DNA of 64,000 bases from Antrodiella citrinella (lineage: Eukaryota > Basidiomycota > Agaricomycetes > Polyporales > Steccherinaceae): the NCBI GenBank assembly GCA_004802725.1, contig SGPM01000076.1:28604-92603 (forward strand), written 5' to 3'. The position numbers and the translations under genes are program-made. Position 1 is the first letter of the stretch. Each line of letters opens with the position of its first letter. Of the stretch, positions 1-13,500 are shown in pieces. The notes under the pieces were generated by a model. The model saw only the letters and a program-made list of their open reading frames with translations, was not told the origin of the DNA and did not search any database.

Positions 1-849
1 TATCATTATTGGAGCAAATGTCATAAGTTCTACAGTTGACGGCTCATTACCTCGGCGCAATCTTCGCTGCTTGCGCTGGCAATGTTCCTTCATGGGAGGC
101 CGGCTTCGACAATGGTAACAACGTCGGCGGGTTGATTCGTGCCGTGCTACACCGTGCAGGCGGTTTCGGCGACTTCCTCACTGTCATTCTTGCCTTGTCG
201 ATACCCAGTGCTTGTAAGTACTGTCCCTTGACCACCTTTTGCTTCATTGAATGACGAATTCATGTCAGGTGCGCCAACAATGTACACCTTCGGAACGAGC
301 TTGATGACGATCGGGACTTGGTTCAACCGAATACCCAGATATGTTTTCATGGTTGTATCCATGGCCATGTAAGTGAGCAATCTATCACGCATCCTCACGA
401 ATGTTCTCATTCATGTTCCTTAGTCTTATACCCGTTGCCATCGTCGGAGCGACACATTTCTACGACACTTTCGTTGATATTCTCAGTGAGTACTTTGCTT
501 TTGGATCTCTGGTCGTTGCTTATGGTCGACGATAGGTATCATTGGGTATTGGAGTGCTGTCTTCGCGGTTATCGTCATCCTTGAGCACGTTATCTTCCGC
601 CACAATAACTGGTCCTACTACGATGTTTCGGACTGGAACCAGCCCAGCAAACTGCCCGTCGGTATCGCAGCGACTATGTCTTTCCTATGTGCTGTTGGAA
701 TTATTGTTCCATGTATGTCTCAGGCCTGGTACACTGGTCCTATCGCGAAGATGGGCACCGGCGATCTTGGCATTCTGACCGGGTCCGTCGTCGCGTTGAT
801 TACATACCCCCCATTCCGGTGGTTGGAGAAGCGATTGACAGGAAGATAG
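1..849 (+). CDS. Purine-cytosine permease (NCS1 family), 3' part
   Basis: This is the C-terminal part of a fungal Fcy2-type purine/cytosine permease, a plasma-membrane proton symporter for nucleobases. Four exons can be joined with GT..AG introns near 215-268, 372-421 and 486-536. The joined protein reads through 'GNVPSWEAGFDNGNNVGG', then several hydrophobic helices, then 'YYDVSDWNQPSKLPVG', and ends with a membrane segment and 'PPFRWLEKRLTGR' before the stop at 847-849. The motifs and the membrane pattern fit NCS1 permeases. The gene runs off the left edge and the first visible exon starts near base 35 after an acceptor, so the substrate-binding half is missing. It converges on the carboxyltransferase gene, whose stop lies 60 bp away. 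The precise substrate (adenine, cytosine, guanine) cannot be told from this part. Confidence 0.85.
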
Positions 850-908
850 CATGAATGTCATTGCTATATATGTATCTTCAATGTAACGAAACAATCTCGC
901 TTAAACAA

Positions 909-3159
909 TCATAGTTTGTATGTTGGTGTAAAGCCGACGGATGCCGTTTTACGAGCCACAAGCAGGGGTACCAGCTGCTCGTAGGCATGGACGATCCACT
1001 AGTATCGTTTGAGTCAAAAACTTGCAATAGTAGGAGTACCGCATGCACTCACATCACAAGCCAATGGCCTGGTATCCCGAGGGTCGATTATCTCCTCCAC
1101 CCCAAATTGATAGGCCGTGCGCATAGGACTACGGACTTCCTCAAATTGTGCAAGGTAGTCTTTGATCATCTGGTCTCGGGCTGCGGGCGTCGGTGTCTGG
1201 TCCAATTTGCGTTTGTAGGCGGCTTCGATTCCACCTTCCAGTGGCAAACTACCCCAGTCACCGGAGGGCCTACAACCTTAAGTGAGTGAACCATCAAGGA
1301 GAGCGTGAGAGGATGGCCTACCAAGCAACTCGATTGTTATAGTTGTCGTCCGGAAAGCCAAAGGCCCCGCCCGCAACCCCAAAGGCACGACGCAGAATAA
1401 CAGTGAACACGGGGACACGAGCCGAGTAAAGTGCTGACATTGCTGATGCACCAAATCGTATCGTCGCTGACTTCTCAGCCGCAGAGCCGATAGCGAAACC
1501 TGGCTGATCGACAAGGTTGAGTAGGGGAATGCTTTTTGTCTTGTAGTCAGTAGAGTACATGCAGAGGAGTTCACACCGGACCCACTTGAAGAGGTCACAC
1601 AAATTCACAAATCGCGCAGTCTTTTGAGACGCGAGAGCATCTATGGCGCCGCCGCCGACTGCACAATCGCTGGACAGGACACCGACGGGTCGTCCGGACA
1701 GTCTGGCAAACCCTGTGACGATGCTCCTTCCCCACGTCTCACCAATTTCGAAGAAGGTCGAGCCGGTACTGTGAGCTGAAGACGTCGGGTCTGACGAAAC
1801 ATCGACAATCAGACGAATCAGCTTGCGAATATCATACATCCTGGCGCGTCGTCTTGGGATAATCGCAATGAGCTCTTCCTCTCGCCTGTTCTGAGGGTCA
1901 TTGGAACTCTCCACGGGTGGTACATTGTAAATGTTTGGCGGCAGGAACGAGAGGAAATCGCGGATTTGTTGGAAAGCCTCGAGTTCAGAGTTGCAGACAT
2001 TGTCGACTGTGCCATTGCGTGCGTGGATCTCCCAGCCTCCAAGTGCTTCTTTCGAGAGGTCTTCGAAGGTTGCCTGCTTGACCACTGGTGGACCTGCAGC
2101 GAACAGCTGGAGGGAGGCTCGTCAGAACATAGATCACCACTCCAGGGATCAGACGACCAACCTGGCTCAAGTCTTTGACCATAACACTAGAGTACATGGG
2201 TGAATTCTATGGCACAAACGCGTAAAAGACACAACGTACCTGAAGTGACTGGTGACGGCCTTCGCAGCAGCTAGGCCAACTACGGGGCCAAGTAGAGCAC
2301 TAGCAATTGGTATCTTCGCCAGAGCCTCCATGCTCTGCGCAAGTCCCGCCAAAGCAGGAATGTACGTGGCACCCAGCTTTAGATCTGCGTGTTCACTAAG
2401 TACTTCCGCAACAGACCCAATAAATCATGATGAACTTACATGTGGCCACACTTCCTCCTCCGCTTGAACCATCAAGGAGACGAATCTATGGCATATAAAT
2501 TTATTGAAAACGGCAGAACGGTTGCAAACAAAACCATGCTTACCAGAGGCACACCTGCTTTCCACGCCTGCGTCTGTTGTGCAGCATGAGCATGATTCAC
2601 GGCTTCATAGATCAGATATACATACCTCCCCATGTGGCACTTTGCCGTAGATTCCTCCATCAGCATGCCCACCTCGGACACTGAAGTCATCTGCAGTCAC
2701 GAAGACTTTCTTCCCTTTGAGTCTTCCCCACCCTATCAATATGTTTCTGAAAGGCACAGTACAGCCAAGTCAGACTCACTGGAAACGCGTCAATGAAAAT
2801 AATCAACTCACCCAGGTATAAATTCCTTGATTTCGCCAGTCTTCTCATCTTCCACAGGTTTCCCAGCGATGGATCCAATTTCGACCCAAGACCCGGTGTC
2901 CAACAACGCGTCCAGCCGCTCCCTCACCCAGAGTTTGCCGTTTGCTTTCTGTCGCGCATATCCTGGGTCGTTGGGATTCGGTGTTCGAATAATACTCTGC
3001 ACTTCCCTGAGTTTTGAAATAGAGTACTGCAAGCCATGTTCAGCGTTATTTGCCAATTCAAGACCAATTGGTCGCTCGAAACAAGCGACTCACCTTCCAC
3101 GAAGCGCCATCATCCTCGTTCTTCAACTTCTTGACTCCCGACGACGAGTATGGTGCCAT
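909..3159 (-). CDS. Acyl-CoA carboxylase, carboxyltransferase (beta) subunit
   Basis: This encodes the carboxyltransferase subunit of a biotin-dependent acyl-CoA carboxylase, which moves the carboxyl group from biotin to an acyl-CoA. The N-terminus from ATG 3159 reads 'MAPYSSSGVKKLKNEDDG'. After the first intron comes 'YSISKLREVQSIIRTPNPND' and 'GKLWVRERLDALLDTGSWVE', the usual start of this family. The middle has 'VGVLSSDCAVGGGAIDALAS' and 'IPLLNLVDQPGFAIG', the crotonase-fold acyl-CoA and biotin sites. The end has 'PMRTAYQFGVEEIIDPRDTR'. A last intron (donor after 'LACD') joins to 'WIVHAYEQLVPLLVARKT' and a stop at 909-911. There is no obvious mitochondrial presequence. 'LVDQPGF' differs from methylcrotonyl-CoA carboxylase beta, so a propionyl/acetyl-type or unknown acyl-CoA is more likely. 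It is divergent from, and surely partnered with, the biotin carboxylase gene starting at 3389. Confidence 0.85.
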
Positions 3160-3388
3160 TGTGATTCTACACGTCTGCGCTGTAGTGTAAGACTATACGG
3201 TCTTCCGGGTGCTCCTGCTACTGAATGCTTGAAACATGACCGATGTGACCTTCTTCACCGGCCCAAGCTGCTTCCGCGTAGTCCCGTGCAATCACGCGCT
3301 ATTGCGTCTTCATATACTTAACTCCTCGAGTCTTAGGTCTGCACAAAGGACGAATCGTTCACCGGAACGAAGAGGTTGTTGAAAGAGC
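3160..3388. promoter_or_regulatory. Bidirectional promoter between the two carboxylase subunits
   Basis: These 229 bp separate the start codons of the divergent carboxyltransferase and biotin carboxylase genes. No open frame here looks coding. The arrangement suggests matched transcription of two subunits that must assemble together. I see no clear TATA box or recognised operator, so the regulatory reading is inferred from gene order. Confidence 0.6.
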
Positions 3389-5666
3389 ATGGCGCAGTAC
3401 AAGGTTCTAGTGGTCAACAGAGGCGAAAGTGAGTCAGAATAGTCACTCTTTGGCGCAGCTGAAGCTAAACTATGTATAGTCGCCATTCGTGTTTTTCGTG
3501 CTGCAGCTGAACTTGGCTGGTCAACGGTCGCGGTCTACACAGGAAACGACGTGTCTCATGCCACGTTTGCTGATGAGGCCGTAGAATTGGACAATGTATC
3601 GCGATATATGAATGCTCAATATCTTGTGAATATTGCTCGCAGGTACGTGCTTACATTGAGTCCAGCGAGTAGAGAAGGGACTTACACGCCGTATGCTTTA
3701 GGTTCAATTGCACACATGTTCACCCGGCATACGGCTTCCTCAGCGAGAATGCGGACTTTGCTGCTCTACTTTCCCAGGTAGCCAATGACGGGTCCTCACC
3801 GATTACATTCGTCGGACCCCCATCCGACGTGTTGCGCACCACGTCTGATAAAATGTTGGCTCGCAATCTCGCCGCATCTTTGAATGTCCATGTTGCGCCA
3901 GGAATCCACGTACAAAGTGTCCCGGAGGTTCTGTCGTTCGTACAGTCCCAAGTATCCCAGTCGCATACAGCCGGATATCCCGTCATCCTCAAAGCATTGG
4001 ATGGTGGAGGGGGTCGTGGTATACGAATCGTTTACCAGGCATCTGAGCTGGAAGATGCTTTCAAGAGGTGTGTCCTATTCCGTGAGGATTGTCCGTCCGA
4101 GGTTGACCTACCTTCCTTAGGTGTTTAGGCGAGAGTCCTTCGCGACAGCTCTTCGTGGAGGCCGCCATGATCGGTCCAGGTTGGAAACATGTAGAAGTAC
4201 AGATTGTTGGTGATGGCACTGGTGAAGTAACGCATCTGTGGGAGCGAGAATGCAGCGTGCAAAGGAGGTATGACGTATTCTTGGCTCTGCGAGTTCTTCA
4301 TTCTCACTCGGCCTCAGGTTTCAGAAAATCATTGAGATGTCACCTTCGTCTCTGCCACGAGACAGAGTGCAACCTCTGCTTGATGCATCTTTGAAGATGG
4401 CACGGCACCTGAAATATCGTGGACTCGGTACCTTTGAGTTTTTGATTGACACAGCGTCGGAGAGGTGGATATTCCTTGAAATAAACCCTAGACTCCAGGT
4501 AGAGCACACAATCACAGGTATTATTCCTACATATATATCTCGCGACTTGCACGCTAACATACGTTCCAGAGGAAATCACCGGTGTAGACCTTGTCAGAGC
4601 ATCGTTGCTCCTCTCTCTTCCAAGCGCTTCCCTAAGCGCGATCATACCCTCGGTGTATCCCTCACCTTCGTTGCCCAAGGGACATGCGATTCAGCTTCGT
4701 CTCACAGCGGAAGATCCAGCGAAATCCTTCCAGCTCTCCACGTGCACTATCAAACCCGTCGACGTTGCTTGGCCTGGTGGTAATGGTGTCCGAGTTGACA
4801 CATGGCTCACATCGGCGTCCGGTGGGGACGAAGGTCCTGTCAACTGGGAAGTCGGCACAGATTTCGACTCTCTTTTGGCAAAGGTCATTGTGCATGGTGA
4901 AACATTCGAGCAAACGAACCGAAAAGCGTTGAGGGCGTTACGCGAAGTACGACTTGGCAAGAGTGTCACGACAAACTCAGAGTTACTTGCGGGCGTCCTA
5001 CTGTCTCCAGCTTGGATCGATGGAAACATCGATACGCTGTGGCTGGAGCGGAATCTAGGGGACGTCCTGGATAAAGGCAAACGGGCCTTGTCGAGAACAT
5101 CGGCCGGCGTGCGCTTCGGGTCAGGCGCCAATGATAGCTCTGCAGGTTCTTCAGCCGCAGGTGGTTCTGTCTTGATACAACCCGGAGCGACTTTCAGCCT
5201 TATACTTTCGCCGTCCGAGGAGGGCCCTTCCGCTGTGAAAGAGAAACACACCCTCACAATGACCACGGTAGCTCACAATGCTTTCCCAGAAGAGCTATCG
5301 GGGACACTCCAAACGTCACTATCTTCTACACCACTCTCCTTCCATCTCACTCGTGCTGTCTCTGTCCTGGGCAGCTCCGCAGCCGCCTTCGAGTCACCAA
5401 ACCCTCGGGATCCTGGACATATTCCGTGCCCTCTCACGGGTAAGATCGTGGAGCTGCATCCCGCTTTGTTGGACAACGGACGGGTGAAGAAGGGAGAGAC
5501 ATTGGTCGTTCTCAGTGTGATGAAGATGGAGACTGTGGTCACCGCAGCTGTGAGTGGCACGGTAGAGAGACTGGGGAGAGGCGTCGAAGAAGGTGTTGTG
5601 ATGGCTGAAGGTATGCTGTTGTGTGTCGTAAAGAAGGATTCTGTAGAACAGCGCAGTCACTTGTAA
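3389..5666 (+). CDS. Acyl-CoA carboxylase, biotin carboxylase + biotin carrier subunit
   Basis: About 670 residues in six or so exons, starting at ATG 3389 ('MAQYKVLVVNRGE'). The N-terminal biotin-carboxylase domain shows 'IAIRVFRAAAELGWSTVAVY', 'HVHPAYGFLSENADFAALL', the ATP-grasp glycine loop 'KALDGGGGRGIRIVY', 'ECSVQRR' and 'FLEINPRLQVEHTITEEITG'. The C-terminal carrier domain carries the biotinylation motif 'VLSVMKMETVV' about 45 residues before the stop, where the lysine between the two methionines takes the biotin. Function by family: ATP-dependent carboxylation of biotin with bicarbonate. The domain set is that of an alpha subunit of propionyl-CoA, methylcrotonyl-CoA or related carboxylases. 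The absence of a visible mitochondrial signal, together with the partner gene's sequence, argues against a standard methylcrotonyl-CoA carboxylase. The acyl substrate is unknown. Confidence 0.88.
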
Positions 5667-6195
5667 ACTTTCTTTAGAATGTTAAACTGCGTTACCGGAT
5701 TGAAGTAGTCTTTGTAAGTAGTTGTATCCAGAATTTCACTGTTGCGTTCGGTATGGTTAGGGTACGCAAACCCCATTCTGTGGTTCAACTGTGGCAGTCC
5801 CCAACCACTTCTAAGTTCTCTCCTGCCGTCCGATGGATTGATACGTTGAATCCGTAAGTATTGAGTCCACCAGCGTAGGCTCACACATTCAGCCTGTCGA
5901 CGTTCGTACGGGGTCGCTGTCCTTGCAGCTCGGGACGAATGGCGTCTTCGGGGTCAGGCGGAGAACAATGCCGATGGAACTTCACCAGGGTGATCGACAA
6001 ATGGCAGTACGGTCGTCAGGCATGCACTTTGAACATGCTTTGGCATATTGAGGATATGCTGCGCATCACAAACCTCTTCAACTTCAAGTTCGTCGAGGAC
6101 CAGATACGGGAAATGCCGACGCGTTCACAAGGCTCCGCTCCAACGGCCCCTCTTGGCCCATGTTACGACCACCACTTTCATCTTGATTCAAGTTT
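5667..6195. other. Intergenic, possible tiny minus-strand gene
   Basis: This 529 bp gap holds no recognised gene. On the minus strand, 5657-5820 gives a protein-like reading of about 55 residues ending 'YKDYFNPVTQFNILKKVYK'. It needs an intron that would split its ATG (gtgagc donor, cag acceptor). On the plus strand, 5939-6238 is open but shows no known motif and overlaps the upstream region of the next gene. Confidence 0.3.
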
Positions 6196-9100
6196 ATGTT
6201 CGCTCTCAGACGGGCCTTTCGGACGGATGTTTACTTAAGATCTGTGAAGGTAGCATTGAAGCCCAAGTTCACGGTCACGAACTACTCACATCGCACGACA
6301 AATACTGCTCCTATGGCTCACCCAAGTTTAGTCCGGCATCTGAACCGTTTAGCGCAGGCGAAAAGTCCGTATCTACTTCAACATGCAAATAATCCTGTAA
6401 GAGCTGGTGTTCACACCTCACGGTCTCAAAAATTTGACATTGCCGCGCTTTGGCAGGTGGAATGGTACGAATGGGGCCAGGAGGCGTTCACGAAAGCCAA
6501 GGAAGAGGACAAACCGATCTTTCTTTCTGTAAGTCTGCTTAAAACTATCATCATGCATAACTTGATGCTTTGCTGCTAGGTTGGATACTCCGCATGCCAT
6601 TGTATGTGGTTGTGGTGGTATACCGTGGCCGAAGCGGAATAATGACCGCTCCATTATATAGGGTGTCACGTCCTGGCACATGAAAGCTTCGAGGATGAGA
6701 CCACCGCGAATATGATGAATCGCTACTTTGTCAATGTCAAGGTATTATGTCCGTGTGTTTCTCTCTTTCCTTGGACTAAATCTTTCTGCTAGGTCGACCG
6801 AGAAGAACGACCAGATGTAGACCGGCTATACATGTCCTTCCTTCAGGCTACGTCTGGCGGAGGTGGTTGGCCGATGTCCGTCTGTAAGCCTCTTGCAAAG
6901 ACGCTGTAGACTCAGTGGTCTCACTTTTATACAGGGCTCACACCTGATCTTCATCCGTTTCTGGCTGGGGTAAGATCTTAGTTTTCCTAGGTGGAGTCTA
7001 AATATAAACTAACATGCATCCTAGACCTACTTCCCTCGACATCGATTCCAGCAGGTCCTTCAAGGTGTCGCAGAAGCGTGAGTCCTTACGTTCTGTTTTC
7101 GATTCTTCGCGATTTATCTATCGCCATAGTTGGGAGAGTCGTCGGGATGAATTAGTGTCTACAGGAGAGAGCGTCATCGAGCAAATGCGTACAATGTCCA
7201 ACGTGAATGCATTTTCACATCAGTCTCTCCAATGCGACCTTTCAACCTGACATCTGTTTAGATTGCTCCCTCTGGGGCTGTCGAGCTCTCCGCTTCTCTC
7301 GACAAGATATATGGCGGCTTGGACAAGAAATTTGACCTTCGTTATGGAGGTTTTGGTCCCGCACCGAAATTTCCATCCCCCTCTCAGACTCTCCATTTCT
7401 TGGCCAGATACGCAACTTTGGAATCAGACAAGCCCAAAGCCGACAGGTCGCGCGACATGGCCGCGGAGACGTTGGTAAAGATGTACAACGGTGGTATACG
7501 CGACGTCGTCGGGGAAGGCTTTTCTCGATATTCAGTCGACGAGAAATGGCACGTACCTCATTGTAGGTGGAGTCTCACTACAATCGCTTCGGCATCTTAT
7601 TTTGCTGTTCCAGTCGAGAAAATGCTGTACGATAACGCGCAGCTGCTTACTAGCTCGCTCGAGTTAGCAAAGCTCACCGCCCCCTCCTCGACACCACAAA
7701 CACTTCTTGACATGGCATCATCCATCATAACCTACGTGTCTCGCGACTTGCGCAGTACGGAAGGAGGGTTTTATAGCGCCGAGGATGCGGACTCACTGCC
7801 CGGTCACGGAGATACCGTAAAGAAAGAAGGCGCATTCTACGCATGGACGGCGCAGCAGCTTGATGAAGTCCTTGGCACCGATAGCGAGTTGTTCAATTGG
7901 CACTTCGGAGCTGACATTTCGGGAAATTGCGATCCTAATCACGATATACAAGGAGAATTGACGGGCCAGGTGAGGCCATACAGTATGCATAGCGCGAAAT
8001 CGCATTCTGATCATTCTGACCATCTTGCTAGAACGTCCTGTTCACATCACATACCATTCAAGAGACAGCGCAAAAGTTTGCCAAGGACGTAGCAGATTTA
8101 AAACTGCTACTGAAAGCGTGCTTGGGCAAGCTCAAGGAACACAGGGATAATCATCGACCACGTCCACACCTGGACGACAAGATTTTGACATGCTGGAACG
8201 GCTTGATGGTGCCCTAAAATCACGCTTTCAATCTGACACAATGCTGATACTACCTTATAGATATCTGGTCTATCCAAAGCAGCGGAATGGCCTGAAGCAA
8301 CATTTGAGGGCTCGCCTCCGGTATTGCAGCTTGCAGAGGATGCCGCCGCATTCATAAGGTCCAATTTGTACAATGAGTCCACAGGAGAATTGCGCAGAAG
8401 CTTCCGTGAAGGACCCGGACCCATCGCTCAGGCTGATGACTATGCCTTCTTCATCCAAGGTGGGCACAAAGATGTGTGACATTGATCATAGAGCGACGAC
8501 CCTAATAAATTTGTACAGGTCTTCTTGATTTATATGAAGCCAGCGGTAAGGAGCAGTATATTTCTTGGGCCATACGACTACAAGAAAAGCAAGATGAGCT
8601 CTTCTATGACAAGGAAAACGGTGGATACTATGCTTCTGCACCGGACGAGCATATTCTCATCCGCATGAAGGATGCACAGGTATGATCTTTATCTCTCTGG
8701 ATACTTTCTGGCCTTAATTTTTTTGATACAGGACGGTGCGGAACCGAGCGCGGTATCCGTGACATTGTACAACTTGAACCGATTGGGTCATTTTGCGGAA
8801 GACAGGCATACGGAATACAAGACCAAGGGAGACAGCATCATCAAATCCAATTCTCAAATATTGGGAAGAGTGCCTTCCGCACTGGCGACCCTAGCTAGCG
8901 CGGCTGCTGTAGGTGAACATGGAATGAAGCAGGTATGCACCATATATGCTGAAGAAGCGTATCGAATCATTGATTATACCGATATTACAGTTCATCGTCT
9001 CTGGATCACCATCCTCACCACAAACCCAAGCATTCCTTTCCGCCATCCGAGAGCCTTTCCTCCCCAATCGTGTTCTTGTTCACCTAGATCCCAGTGACCC

Positions 9101-9254
9101 GCCACACGAGTTAGCCAAGGTGAACGCCACCTTGAGATCGTTAATCGAAAGTGACGCAAGCAAGCAGGATCGACGGGCCAACGTGAGGATCTGCGAGAAC
9201 TTTGCGTGTGGACTGCCGATATACGACGTCGAAGAGTTGAAGAAGTATTTATGA
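6196..9254 (+). CDS. DUF255 / Spata20 (YyaL-type) thioredoxin-domain protein
   Basis: A long, many-exon gene of roughly 750 residues, the usual family size. After joining exons the N-terminal half reads '[20 protein letters not shown]', '[20 protein letters not shown]' and '[18 protein letters not shown]', then '[20 protein letters not shown]'. This is the thioredoxin-like DUF255 domain with its CxxC-type 'CHWC' site. The codon for its tryptophan is split by the intron at 6600-6660. The rest contains '[20 protein letters not shown]' and '[16 protein letters not shown]', the helical barrel typical of N-acylglucosamine 2-epimerase-like folds. ATG 6196 opens a basic, arginine-rich leader ('[20 protein letters not shown]') that could be a mitochondrial signal; ATG 6313 ('[10 protein letters not shown]') is the alternative start. 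The biochemical role of the family is not established, though a redox or sugar-related function is often suggested. Confidence 0.88.
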
Positions 9255-9531
9255 ACGATCGGGCAGCTTTCTCACCTCACCTACTTTCTGACTGCACGGT
9301 CGATACGGAAACGTGTATAGCACTGGCACTAAGGAACTGGTACTAAGGAATACATGATATCGCAGAATTGCAAAGTCTCTCGCGCACTGCTCGCGTAACT
9401 TGAAAGTCTCGACAGCGGTGACATAAGCCTCCGGCATTCTCCGCGATGCTCTAACACGATCTTGTCTTCGACACTCTACTACTGCAATTGCAAGGAACAT
9501 ACGAGTTGCACGTCCTTTTTCCATAACAAAA

Positions 9532-10431
<900 letters not shown>

Positions 10432-10599
10432 TGCGGGTGTATCAACATTTTGAGTGGGTCTTTTGTACAGATGACTATCTGATGTAGCCATGTATCGTAT
10501 CACGCACGACCCTAATGAGTATTAGAACACTGTATGATACATACAACACCAGTCAAGGTAGCGGACAGCAAAGATCACGAGAGCATGCGAAGCAACAAA

Positions 10600-13500
10600 T
10601 CAATCCTCCAGTGCGGCCTTCTTCAGAACGTCCTGCCAATCGAGAGCCAGTTTTGTCAGGGTCTTACTTCGGGCTGTGGAGGGCAGTCATCGACAGGTCA
10701 GCATTGCAATGCGGGAGTTGTGGCTGACACTCACCGAAGATCACGAGGACATCCTTCAGTAAGTCTCTTTTAGAGAACCCGACTACCGTCGGCGACCATG
10801 AATCGTCCCTCCCGGGCCGCCTGAGACACCCGCACAGATAAAATGAGTTCATCATCTACGGTCCAAGCCAACATATCAACTCACCAATATGTAGGTCCAA
10901 ACAGTTCCTTCACAAGCTCCTCCGCCTTCGCCCTGAACCCTTCGTCCGCAAGTTTCTTCGCATACACTGATAACGCATGCTTGTACTCCGGCGGGCTGTT
11001 CAACGTCTTCGCAGTATGCAATTTCGTCTCCAAATGGCCCAAAGTCATCGCCGTATTCCACCATGTCGGCCGCGGCTTCTCGTCATCCGTGCCCGAAATC
11101 CGCTCCGCAATAGACCCCTCGATAGCAGAGACAATACCACGCGCAGCGACTTGGGTGTTCACCCGCTGACGGCCCTGCCAGGCATCCGAGCCTTCCGCCC
11201 ACCAGCCGTCGCTCAGTTTAGTCCAACTGAGCAGCTGGTGATCATACGAATGTGCGACGCCAGTAGAGAGCTGAATGATAGGAGAGCCATTGGGCTGAAT
11301 GCTGGCTGAGAGGACGCTGCAATTGGGAGAGATGCCCATGATTGCAGAGACGGAGACTGGAGTGAACACTGCTTGCTGTTTCTTCACATTCCTGTACACA
11401 AATGAGTGTTGGTGAGGATCGCGCGAATGGTTGACTCACCAGATATGTAGCATCCCAGCGGAGGTCAGTAGCATCAAAAAATGCTTGTTTCCAACCAAGG
11501 TAGAACATGGTGCGCCTAGACTTAGCGTTGGCATAATCCTATATGAAAGCATGAAGTCAGGTGTCTTCCTACGTGTACCAGAATCTTTCGACATACCTGC
11601 GACCGGTTGTTGAATATATATTCAACGTCCCATCCTGCATTGCAACTGCACGGAATGAACTGGTGGCTGCCAAGGCAAGTATAGGGGAAGGCAAGTAGTC
11701 CAGCCATTGGGTCTGTTTTCCGTTGACAAGTAACACCTCCGTGGCACCTGACAACACCCCGTCAGAAGCGGACATGACTTATATGCAGAGTTACTCACCT
11801 CCATCCTCAGAATTCCGTCCCTCGAAAACATCTTCGCTGCCCTCTATGGTAGCCTTCAGGTACGTGAGCACCGACGGGACGGGTAGCCTTCCCGCGACAG
11901 AAGACTCGAATGCCGTGGGCGAAGCGACCAGACCACCTGGGACCCCACCCACAATCTCACGTACCGACACCACGTCTCTCACCCTATCACCACCCAACGT
12001 CCTCGGCTTGACGGTCCTGTCGTCCTCGGCGATGCTCGCCTTCCGCTTTCCTCTCGCACCTTTGCTCGACGTGTCGAACGAAGCGATCGGCACGTCTGTG
12101 CTCATGTCGATGTCGTTTTCTTCGGATGGGTAGCGGAGGCCACTCGGTTCGCCGTTCATCATCGCATCGTCGAAAGCATTCGAGGATTGGAAGAGTTGTG
12201 CCTGAGCTGTAGGTGAAGCCACGAGACGAGACGATGAAGCGATTCCTGTGATCTCGTGGAATGACCGTCCATTGGTATTCTGAACTCTTGAAGAAGCAGC
12301 TGGCTGAGGTGGTGGAGGTATGGCCGCAGATGTACCGGCGGAAGGTATATTCGCACCCAAAGAGCCCATGAATGTAGGTTGTATGCGCTTCGCCGTCTTC
12401 CGCTTCGCGACAAGCTTATTGATATGTTCGCCGCCGTTGTTCTGTGACGAGCCGAAGTCGGATTGGGCGTGGTCTTGTGTATGGGCGGTTGCAGCCTTCT
12501 GTCTTGGGGAAGGTGGTGGTGTCATCCTTTGGTCGGTCTGCGCGATCGTTGGTAGGGAAGAATGAGAGAATCCTGTTGGCAATGGTGGAGCGGTGAAGCC
12601 GAACTTGGTGAAGTACTTCTCCTGAGCGGTGAAGGGTGCAAGACCCTCGAGCTCCTCAGGGTCGAAGCTGAAAACTGCCATTGTCCCATCAGAGGAAACT
12701 GCATAGAGCGTGTAACCGTCACGAGACCTGATATTCGACAAAACCAGCCATTCCGTCATCTCTTATGCACGTGTCGTGAATGTTAAAGGCACGCACCAGC
12801 TCAAATCCATTATCTGCCGTTCAAAGACCTCCTTTGCCACAATCAACGGCCGTGCACACTTCGTTTGCCAGACTGAGATCGACCTGTCGTCCGCCCCGAG
12901 AGCAACTACTGAGCAGATGTTGGACGCCACAACGTCGTCTTTGGGGTTCCGAAGGAAAATATGCGGGTTGTAGGCCTAAGTGAGATTATCAGCGAGGTGA
13001 CATGAACTACGGCAGTCAAAATTTGTCACGCACGGCGACTTCAACAGCGTTTTCGTGGCCGACTAGACTAATATCGGCTGTCCAGTTTCCTCTTGAGATG
13101 ACGGCCGCAACAAAGACATATCCGGAGTTGTTTGTGGCGTTGGAAGCTGTAATGTGTGCACCGTCTGGTGACCAGCTGAGATCAATATGTTAGTCAACGA
13201 CGAACGCATCTTGAACGATATACACACGCACCTGAGCCTTCTGAAGAAAGTGCCCGGAGAATCCTCAAATGGTTTGGTCACTTCCGCCTCCAAACCCCAG
13301 TCGGTTGTCCTCCAAATCTTCACCGTGCGGTCGTCCGACTGAGTGGCTAGGAACTCTCCAACAGGATCCCAGCATACACCCTTCACAAAGCCTTGATGTT
13401 GATCAAGCTTTCTCAGTCGTTCTGAATACCCAAATTTAGTATGCAGGCCACACAGACCAAAGACAGGGGACGTACCCAGGGTATAGCCACACCATATGAG

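Noticed and set aside
4691..5266. Long minus-strand frame of 191 codons
   Set aside because: It lies antisense to the biotin carboxylase coding exon, with no motif; a shadow of codon bias.
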